Shown here piece by piece: positions 23,114 through 32,108 of a DNA stretch of 64,000 nt. The translations under genes were made by a program, and so were the position numbers. The notes below the pieces were generated by a model. It was given only the letters and a program-made list of their open reading frames with translations. It searched no databases and was not told where the DNA came from. Each line of letters starts with the position of its first letter. Position 1 is the first letter of the stretch. Source of the DNA: Takifugu bimaculatus (lineage: Eukaryota; Chordata; Actinopteri; Tetraodontiformes; Tetraodontidae); contig CP034975.1 in the NCBI GenBank assembly GCA_004026145.2, positions 18,324,191 through 18,388,190 of the forward strand, written 5' to 3'.

Positions 23114-23821
23114 ATGGCTGCCATAATAACCGGCCTCATCCCCATCCTGCGTACGGCAGTGGACGCCACCACCAGCTACAAGTGCCGCTCGCTGTGGTTT
23201 GGCTTCCTCTGCATCCGCCTGGTGATTCTTTTCTTGGCTGAGCTGCCTTTCACCAAACTGGGCTCCGATTTTTCCTGCAACAGCACTGACATCATCTGCG
23301 TCAACTTGTGCTTTAATAAACACTTCCATAGGCCCATGGCGGTGGCTTGGAACTTCATTTATGTGCTGTTTGTCCTCTCTGTCTTTGTCATGGAGCTCTT
23401 CACATCTCATCTGTGCTCCGTCTACCAGAAGAGGAGTGCACTGGCGAAGAAGGACGTGGAGCTGGACTCTGGGGGTAAGGGAGAAAGTCCAGTTTCTCCC
23501 ACAGAAGCCAAGAGCAGGATGGTCTTAGATCTCCACAATGACAGAGGAACCGTGGGCTTCTATCTGTTCAGCATCTTCTTGCGTATTCTGGTTGAACTTT
23601 GGTTCCTATATGTTCTGATCTTCTGGAACCTTCCAGCACTGAGCGACGACGCTCACAAATGTTCGACAGACGTCTGTTCGAAATCGCTCATCTGTGCTTT
23701 GCGGGCCGCCCCAGAGAAACGCATGTCCATCTATGCTTTGGCCTCCATTTCGGGACTGATCATCATTTGTTCAGTCACATTTTGTATATACTCCATTGCT
23801 CACTATATCTTTAAGGTTTAA
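23114..23821 (+). CDS. Divergent connexin (gap-junction protein), 235 aa
   Basis: One uninterrupted coding exon of 708 nt. Four hydrophobic spans are visible (about residues 30-46, 76-98, 142-168 and 197-222). The first extracellular loop has the connexin cysteine pattern C-x6-C-x3-C (FSCNSTDIICVNLCFNKHF). The second has C-x4-C-x5-C (KCSTDVCSKSLIC) followed by RAAPEK, the counterpart of the usual RPTEK before the fourth span. Cytoplasmic loop and C-tail are short, giving about 27 kDa. Family knowledge: connexins form hexameric hemichannels that dock into gap junctions; all six loop cysteines are retained, so docking is plausible. The N-terminus (MAAIITGLIPIL) lacks the common MGDW start, so this is a divergent class. 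It differs from GJE1/Cx23, which has only four loop cysteines. I cannot assign it to a named connexin. Confidence 0.85.
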   Translation: MAAIITGLIPILRTAVDATTSYKCRSLWFGFLCIRLVILFLAELPFTKLGSDFSCNSTDIICVNLCFNKHFHRPMAVAWNFIYVLFVLSVFVMELFTSHLCSVYQKRSALAKKDVELDSGGKGESPVSPTEAKSRMVLDLHNDRGTVGFYLFSIFLRILVELWFLYVLIFWNLPALSDDAHKCSTDVCSKSLICALRAAPEKRMSIYALASISGLIIICSVTFCIYSIAHYIFKV

Positions 23822-23848
23822 TTATTTACACGTCTTTCACTCATTTCC

Positions 23849-23854
23849 TTTATT
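23849..23854 (-). promoter_or_regulatory. Candidate polyadenylation signal of the VWA gene
   Basis: AATAAA on the minus strand lies 28 bases past the connexin stop and about 340 bases past the VWA-gene stop. The two convergent transcripts would then overlap at their 3' ends. Position-based inference. Confidence 0.35.
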
Positions 23855-24189
23855 GCTGTTGTTTTGATGCATATATTTACACACACGATGTATTTAAAAT
23901 AAGCTTGCTTGATTATTTTTGGCACTAAAAATGTGCCAAAATACATAATTAGATGAAGACGAGATGCCTTCTACAGACGGTTGGGCGTAGCTCCATCATG
24001 GTGTTTCCGTGTCAGCGTTTTCTCATGTGTTGCAGCTAAAACACAAACTGCCGTCGCATCAGTGTGAAACACAAACGCTGCACACTGCTTTAGCAGTTTT
24101 CTACTATTATCTGTTATTCAGCTAATTCTTCAACGTAAAACATGAAGTTCCTCTTTAACAGCTTGGATGGCATCCAGTGAGGTAGCGGC

Positions 24190-27100
24190 TCAGGGCTGCA
24201 CGCCAGGTAGTTTCTGTTTATTCTTCAGTGATATGGACTTCCTGTTGCAGTGCTTCATGGTGTAGAGAAGTGCTGCACCGGCGTCCGTCAGGGGCTGCCG
24301 AGAAAAGCAAAACAAAAATGAGTTGATCTGGTGAGCTCAAGCAAGGAAAGTCTAATTCTGAGAAATGTGACTTGAATCACCTGTGAGTCTGAAACAACCG
24401 ATATCCTCTGGAAGAAAAAAAAAGCATATTTGTTCAGGATGTGACAGATTTGAAGATCTAATAAAAATGCAACAACCCACCCTGGTGAAGTGAAATATGT
24501 TCTTGTATATCGGCTCCATTGTTTTGACCCATTGTTGGTAGGTGTGCTTGTCGTCGACGCTGCGGTTGTGCTCTCTGTGGTGAATTACAAACGTGCCCGC
24601 TGTGATATTGTCATCTGAAGGTTGTCTTTAGCTGTTGTCTGGCCCGTCTCTACAGTAACTCACATTGCCCTCTCGATGAGCTGCCGCTGCAGCTCGCCTT
24701 CCCTCCTGGCGTCCAGGAAGCGGCCTCTCACAGCCAGAGCAGCGCTGGCCTGTGAGGAGTTGAGCTGAATGATGGCCAGTAACAGAGAGGAAAGGACTGT
24801 CGCACTGAGGGAAAGAGTCACACCTATTTTTTAGCGGGTTGACAGTGGAAACACCATTATTACACTGCAAACACAATTAGGGGTGGGGTGGCGGTGGTGT
24901 GGGGGTTGTCATTGTTGTTGTCTCAGTCATCTGGGTGACAAATTGCACGGACTTCATGCAGACCATGAAGCAGGCAGGCAAATTTAAGAGGCTCATTAAC
25001 GGTGTGACTGAATGCAGAATGGGAATGAGAGGGGCTGTTTCTGTGATACGCTAATCGCAACTTGATTTCAGGCTGCAGTATCTCATCAACAGCTCCGTAT
25101 TTTCAAGACGGTCACAGTCACAGTCTGCGGGGTTGGAGAAAATTGATGAGTAAATATGTTCAACGTAGATGGGTGACCGTTCGCGGGCGCCTCTGGGTGT
25201 CAGTTAGCAGCGGCAAGTACAATTTAAAAGCAGGGAGGATTAGTCATCACCTACCCATCATCTGTAACGGTCCGCTCAGAACTGATGACTCTGAGCATCG
25301 TCTGTCCGTTTCTCTGTCTGTATCTGACCTGCAGCTGGATGGACACATGGCTGCCGGGGGCTGGTGCTGCCACTGCAGTGTAAAACAGGAAGTTTGTTTT
25401 ACTGGCTTTGCTGTCTTTGTTTGAGGCCTTCAGCTTAATCACTCCTCCTCATTAGATGCAACAGAACACTTAAATTTAGTCAAATCGAGTGGTTTTCAGT
25501 GTTTTCTCACCCTGCATGTTGTGCTCAAACTGGAAGGTGATCTCAGTGTCTGGATCCACATTTCCCACATCTCTGGACCCTTTGTGTCCTGCTTCTCTCT
25601 CTCCCTTCATACGCCTTGGCAAAATGAGCACAACTAAGTCAGCCTGAGAGAGATATAACACACTCCGGATGGATTGAAGGAATGAATGTGGAAGGAGGAG
25701 CTCACAGTGATCTTGGCAGCAGTAATGTGACAGTACAGTGTGTGGCGATAGGTCCTGTTGTCAATGATCTGGTCGAACTCATGGTGCAGCTTGTTGGGAC
25801 TTGTTACCACCACCTACAAACCATACACAAGACTAACGACGGGCATAATAAAAGCATTCATGTTTGACTATACGGAGGCAGTGCCTTACTGTCCCCCCGG
25901 TGCGGTCAGCAAGTCTCCCCAGCTCATCAAGCCTACAGTCGGTTCCCTCTATAGACAGCACAGACACGGTCACACTGACCAAAGGAGGAAAATAAGGTGT
26001 CTTTATTGGCACAGATGTTCACCGTATGAATGTTCCCCTTTGGTTCACCATTGATGTAATGAGGACCCACCCTTCATTAGCTGCATAGTCCCCCAGTTCC
26101 TGGTAGAAGATGGTGGATGACAGGAGAGTACGTGCATCATTATCCTCTACCTCCAGGTTCCCCAACTCTGTGTTGGCCTTTCCGTCTGTACAGATAATCA
26201 CCTTCAGGATCAACACAGGGGACAGATCAGACTAATTATATTTTTATGACTGTTTCAACACATCAATAGGCAGCCTACCTTGGACCCAGGTTGTCTGGAG
26301 GCTGCTGCAATAGCTAGAAGAGCAGCTGGGCCCAGAGCTGTTGTTCCACTTTCAGATAATCTTTAAAAAGAGAAGAAAGATGCTGATATTTCTGCAGTGG
26401 CAGATGAATGATTATACACCCTTTTGCACAGACCCCATCACTTGTCTCTGTAGGTCGTCCTTGGTCTGGGACAGCGGCGGCGGGCTGGAGAACCTTCCTG
26501 CGACTGCTTTAAGATATTCACGGTCAGTCAGCTCGGCACCCCTCAGACAACGGGAGGGGAAACTGCCATATCCATGTACTGTTACCTGTGTATATTTGGT
26601 GAAGGCAAATCATAATCAGTACAGACTCTGCTTTTATGAGAAACAAGACGCGCTGGTGTTTTTACCTGATCATTGAACGTGATGAGTGCCACCTTTGTGT
26701 CAGGCCGTTGATCACTTAGTCTCTGAACACACTGGAACACAGCTTCCTGGACAAACTTGTAACAATATTTATTGTTATTATAGACAAATGCATAAAACTT
26801 TAAAAAAAAAAAAAAAAAAATTCTGAATCCTGCTGCCTTAATGGGTGCTGTGAGTGTTAATCAAATAGTGAATTTAAATTGTGAATAGGGAAAAAAGAGA
26901 CACTTACATGAAGACGGGATCTATGGACCACACCCTGTTTCTCTGTCACCTTAGAGAAATACAAATAAACCCGCTCTTATTTGTGAATGCTGGTCGTCTC
27001 TGATGACAGACAGCTCTCCATCCGTTGGGCGGTTCTCACCTGGAAGGTCATGCTCATGGAACCAGAGACGTCGATGCAAAAGAGCAGCAGAGCTTCTGCT

Positions 27101-30100
27101 GAGAGCGGCTTTTCGTCAGGATTGAGCAAAAACAGGTTGTCGTGGTAACCGGCGGGGGGCTCCTGTGGTAAACTGGGGTGGTTGTCCAAGTCCTGGCAGA
27201 AGTAGCACGTGTTAACCTGAGGAGGAGGACGAGATAGATTCAATGATTAATCAACAAAATCCCAATGTTTGACTTTCATAAATGATGAAGGAAATGCAGT
27301 CTGAGTACCATGTTGTCATAAGTTGAGTCAAGGACGGAGCCGCACTGGGTGCACGATGTAGGTTTTCCTTTTGTGGTCTGTACTGGAAGGACGCCGGCAC
27401 CATTATTCACCAGTTAGTCACCAGACTAAATTGTAGCAAGTGTTTATAAAAGTCTTCTGACCTTTTTGCTCGGACAATATCTTTCCCAAACTGACAAGCA
27501 CCACATTAGGATTTCCAGGCAAGATCGCTTTATCGGCTGATCCTGGGTCAGGGACAGTAAAACTGCTGAATTCAAGTGCACTTCCTGTCTGAAAACCTCT
27601 CAAATGCTTTTACCTTTTTACCTTTACTGGTGGGCGATGGTGGGTCTGTTTGTTCTGAAAGGGATTTCTGAGATGATTGAGGGGATGAGACGGATGCCGG
27701 TAACACAGTCAAGTATTCTGGCCCCATGAAGGATGGTTTCGGAGGAAGTGGTGGGGCTGCGGTTCCAGATAAAGACACAATAAAGTCCTTTCAACCAAAC
27801 TGCTCCAGGCATCAATAGAAGAAACCCGAATGAACACAATTTACCTGTTATTTGAGCTGACCCACTCTCCAGCTTCACGTGCACGACCCTCCCATGGGCC
27901 ATGCTGCACGACCAGTCTGGGTTCCAGTTTTGCTCGTTTGAATCCGGCTCATTGTTCGCTGCCGGCTTCATATGCGGAGGAAGGAGGGCTGAGCGAGATG
28001 GAGCAGAGCAGTGGGTTAACGGAACAATGCAGAAAAAGAAACTTTATGTGTAAATTAATCTCAAAACGGCTTCAACAGTCACACCCTTAGCATGGTTCAA
28101 TACGACTGATTTCAGTTGGTGGCGTGTAATGACGATGAAGCATTTGCAGACGCCAGCATCAGGACATAGTGTCCCCAGCACAGAAAACATCTATATACCC
28201 TCAAGGCCAAATTAAATCGGAGCAGGCAAAGGTTCCGGAGCAGCTTAAGTTACTGCTCTAAACATCAGGGAGGTCCCTGGATATTCCAGGAAGACAATGC
28301 CAAACCCAACTCTGCAGGAGATACAACAGAGTGGCTTTGCTGTAAACAAATGCAGGTTCAGGACCTGCCTGTCTGTGGTCTAGACATGTCTCCCACACAA
28401 AGTGTGTGGCCCATTACGAAATATGACACACAAAAAAGACCCTGAACTCTACAACAACTGAGCTCATATATGATAAAAGAAAGGGGATTTCGCTTGGACC
28501 AGTGAGACGTAAAGAGTTCTGATGGGATACTGCTGGCCATCCCTGCATGGGGGACGGAGAATTCAGAAAAGTTTAATTTTATAAAGCCATTTAAGATGAT
28601 ATTAAGAAGTCAGTACCAGTTTTTCGAGGTGCTGTTGGCTGAGTTGTACTGACAGGAAAACCGGCAGCAAGTTTGCTGTGAACTTCTGCATTTGCAGAAT
28701 TCGTCTCCATGTTCTTGTTTAAACCTTCAGTATTCCTGGACAGTGGAGACTTAGCTGATCTGGCTTCTGCGGGGTTTAGTGGGGGCGGAGGTGGAGGAGT
28801 TTGAGGACGCACCCACCGGCCAACAGGAGGTAGAAGAGCTGAAAATAAAAAATAATAATTACTGGTATACAGTTGCAAAAAAAGGAAATGACTTGGATTG
28901 CTTGGATTTCTGCATGAATTGGTACGTTCTCATATTCATTCAAGTTACCACAATAGACAAACACAGTCTGCTCAAACTAATACCGCACAAAAATGATGTG
29001 TTTTCATGTTTATTTTAACACATGTAAGCATTTGGGACAATTCCTCTTTTCCAAATGGTTACAGTTCAGCAATAATCTTGGGATGTCTAGTGGGAATCGA
29101 TCTCTGGAGGTCGCGCTAGAGTATCTCAGTTAGGTTGCGTCAGGACTCTGACTGGGCCTCTCCAAAAGGTGTATTTTCTTCTGTTGAAGCCATTCTGTTC
29201 TTGATTTACGTCTATACTTCAGGTCGTTGTCCCGTTGCATTGCCTGTCCTCTGTTGAGCCTCAGCTGGTGGACAGATGGTCCTGGGTTTTCCTGCAAAAT
29301 GTCCTGATAAACTTGGAAATTCAATTTTTAGTCCATGACAGCAACCCGTCCACCATAGTTCATAGTGTGGATGAGGTTTTGATGTTGTGTGCTGTGACAT
29401 TTTTTAACCCCCCCACACACAAAGCGTTGTGTGTTCCTTCCAAACAAGTCCATTTTGGTTTCATCTGTACACAGAATATTTTGCCAGGAGTGCTGTGGAA
29501 TATCCAAGTTCTCTGTCTCTGCTCTCTGTCTTTTTTGGACAGCATTGGCTTCTTCCATGGTGTCCTACCGTGAAATCCATTCTTGTTTAATGTTTTACTT
29601 TTTGCATATTTATTAACAAGAATGTGATGTTTTAATGAGATTTCTGTGAAGCTTTAGTTGCCTGCTTCTTCACCTTCCTGAGAACTCTGTGCTGTGCTGT
29701 TGCAGACACCTCTGCAGGAGGACTACACACAGGGAGACTAGCTGACTTTTCTAAAGTTGTTGACTTGTGTGTGTGTTTTTTACAGGGCAGCTTTAACAAC
29801 ACCTCCAATCTCCTCCTAAAGATAAGTTTCCAGGTTGGCAGAAAGACAGCACAGACAGAAGACAGGGCTCAATGAAAGCATATATTTTGTGCAGTATTAG
29901 TTTAAGCAGACTGTGTCTATTGTATATTGTTGTGACTTGGATGAGGATCAGAAAAGATTTTGCGACCAATTCAGGTAGAAATCTAAATAATCACATACTT
30001 TTTCTTGCAATTGTATGTATACAGTGGATAAACACACCTAATGTAGTTAAATATTTATCTTAAGGGAGCATAAATGTGAGCACAGAAAAAACCCTTGTAG

Positions 30101-30736
30101 AGAAAATAAGTGTAGACATGAGTTGTGTATATATACAGTATATGTGACAGATTACATAATATACAGCGTAAAGGCACTTAACCAATCAGACACCTGTTGT
30201 CAAACATTGCCTCTTAAAATTTTACCGTAACTATGTCTTAATCATCTTCCTGACCGCTTTATCCCTTTTAGGGGTCAAGGGCACAAAACAGGGCAAAGGC
30301 AGGTCCACCCCTGAATGAGTTGCCAATTCTTCACTGGGCCCTATATGAGCAATTGTAGGTTTTTCTAAAGTACTAGTTCTGGCACCTTCCCCTAATACCA
30401 CAAAACCTTCCATCTTTTGCCTGCACTGGATCCTGAACCAGCAGTCCTCCACTTCTCAGCCCAGTCCCCATCAGACTGAGCTACTACCACCCACGGTGCA
30501 AAGAGTTTTAAGGGAAAATTCACAAAGAGCCAAACGGCATCACTGTGGCTGTGTTCTTTGTCAGAAAGAGTCGAATCTTAGTTTTACTGCTTTTACTGCA
30601 ACAGGTTGGACACATTGCTCTTGTGGTGCCTGTTTTTAATCTTACCTGAACGCTTAACAAGGTTAACGTTGCCCCGTGGACTGTCCTTCTGACTCGCTGA
30701 TGGTGGCACATAAACAAACCCACAAGCAAATTCCAT
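24190..30736 (-). CDS. VWA-domain protein with zinc knuckle, unnamed
   Basis: Twenty exons join in frame to 2,265 nt, 754 aa: 30646-30736, 28617-28838, 27845-27988, 27622-27756, 27462-27584, 27309-27382, 27040-27216, 26908-26949, 26666-26746, 26434-26585, 26279-26360, 26071-26201, 25890-25974, 25706-25813, 25511-25643, 25255-25372, 24664-24804, 24481-24574, 24381-24407, 24190-24294. The 26434 donor (GTCTGT) is the least certain. Residues 1-200 are proline-rich. A CxxC-x14-CxxC zinc knuckle (C249, C252, C267, C270) precedes a von Willebrand A domain (about 305-490) with complete metal site: DVSGS at 312-316, GTT near 420 and TDG near 447. A beta-rich part and a helical C-terminal part follow. 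Zinc knuckle then VWA recalls Sec23/Sec24, but those lack a full MIDAS. No signal peptide or membrane span is visible, so it is probably intracellular. I do not recognise the gene. Confidence 0.8.
26802..26820. repeat. Poly(A) tract
   Basis: Nineteen A in a row in the VWA-gene intron between exons 8 and 9. No element body is recognisable next to it. Confidence 0.8.
28284..28443 (+). pseudogene. Fossil Tc1/mariner transposase fragment
   Basis: Read on the plus strand, one frame gives a Tc1-type C-terminal catalytic piece: FQEDNAKPNSAG, then TTEWL, then DMSPTQSVW, ending in a stop at 28441. The D of EDN and the Q of SPTQ are separated by exactly 34 residues, the DD34E spacing of Tc1/mariner transposases, with the catalytic E replaced by Q. 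The fragment lacks the N-terminal DNA-binding part and is dead. It lies in the VWA-gene intron between exons 2 and 3, antisense to the gene, and differs from the larger Tc1 element in the neighbouring intron. Confidence 0.65.
28868..30015 (-). mobile_element. Degenerate Tc1-like transposon with terminal inverted repeats
   Basis: Long imperfect inverted repeats, over 100 bases each, bound this 1.15-kb piece. The left repeat begins CAGTTGCAA at 28870 and includes ACAGTCTGCTCAAACTAATA near 28960. The right repeat carries the reverse complement (TATTAGTTTAAGCAGACTGT) near 29895 and ends TTGCAATTG at 30013. TA dinucleotides flank both ends, as expected for Tc1/mariner insertion. Between them, minus-strand transposase pieces are legible in several frames: WQNILCTDETKMDLFGRNTQ near 29450 and TEWLQQKKIHLLERPSQSPD near 29150. 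Frameshifts and stops make it non-autonomous. It sits in VWA-gene intron 1, in the same orientation as the gene. Confidence 0.85.
30236..30494 (-). repeat. tRNA-derived SINE
   Basis: On the minus strand the 5' end reads like a tRNA. A box-A-like TAGCTCAGTCTGATGGG (30467-30483) is followed by a box-B-like GGTTCAGGATCC (30428-30439). The 3' end reads GGGATAAAGCGGTCAGGAAG (30246-30265), similar to the tails shared by many fish SINEs and LINEs. The arrangement is that of an RNA polymerase III-type SINE with a LINE-related tail. It lies in VWA-gene intron 1. Confidence 0.6.
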
Positions 30737-31082
30737 CGTGGGTGTTCCTGGCGGTCACAGAGAGCACGATATTTACCCTCTGACCACAGTCAGACACAAA
30801 AAAGGGGTTGCACTGTCAACAACACACAAAATTATAGCCTCAACGACAATCGTGGCAGGACATTAATCCAAACGCTGTCATTTTTATCGGCTACTTAATG
30901 TATTATGAACAAATAGGTGCACTTACTACTACTGGTAGATTAAGGGTCCCTTTAACACTGCGTGTATTCTACAGCTCTACCGCAAAATCCTCCTAAGGAA
31001 GTCTCAGAAATACTTCAACAGCAGTGAGACGTCCTGTCATTCATGTGGTGCTCGTACAACAGGTTTCTTTCTGTCCCAACTC

Positions 31083-31122
<40 letters not shown>

Positions 31123-32108
31123 TGGGTGTGTGTGTGTGCTAGAGGTTGTTAGTTATTCACAGGTCTACGACATGTTGCTTAACTCTGGTTAAACATTTTC
31201 TGATTATAAATAAAACAATTTGAGGATCAAATAGGGTAGTTAGGTATGTTTTTCATACCTAAATAAAGTGTTTCATTCATTAGTAATGTGACTGCATGCT
31301 AATCATAACTTCAATCATAAGCATTTACTTATAACAATGATAAAAAACTAGTAGGAGATGTAGTCCATTGCTTAAATCCTGTAGAACTACATTCTTCTTA
31401 CTTTGTTATGTAAGAATAGCTACTCTATTTTTATTTTAAACCAAAGAGGTCATGCACCAACCAAAAGACACACATATGCATTGATTTAGATCTTTAGGAC
31501 TCCTCCTCTGAGGACTTTGAACGTCAGGAATTCAAAACCAGCCAGTTTGATCTGAGAAGAATGTTTGGATTTGCTGGGTGCAGAAGAGGAGGAGACAGAG
31601 GAACACATGAGTTCATCCTCAGGAAAACAGAAAAAAACAATTCAATGACCTTCACATAGAATAAAAACTCAGGTGAGGGTAGAAGGAAAACACTTTTATT
31701 TTGAAAATCAATTTCTTCAGTCAAACTAACTTCCTTGTGTCTTGTATACACGTATTAAGTAAACATTAACCCTGTGTGCACGCATTACTGTAAACCTTTG
31801 CTCGGGTAAACCTCATCCATATCTTATAATCTTCATTATTGACTGCAGACCTAATGACTCAGACAACATGGCATTACCGGTAAATAAATACTCTCTCCAA
31901 AACTCTCTTACATATTCTGTTCCATGCTCAGTACATCCTCGACTTAAATATGTTCATTTATATTAAGCAGGTACGCAAACCAAGGAGGTTAGGACGCTAA
32001 GGTCCTTTCATTGGAAACGGATTTAAGAGTGAAGGTGACACCTTATCATATCTGTCCATAATAGATCTGAAAAGTGTGTAAGAAATAAGAAATCTGGTCT
32101 CAGTACAG
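30737..32108. other. Intergenic region between the syndapin and VWA genes
   Basis: This holds the VWA-gene promoter side and the syndapin 3' UTR. A GT repeat is at 31089-31138. No coding exon is recognisable. Confidence 0.5.
31089..31138. repeat. (GT)n microsatellite
   Basis: About 50 bases of GT repeat with two interruptions near the right end. Confidence 0.9.
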
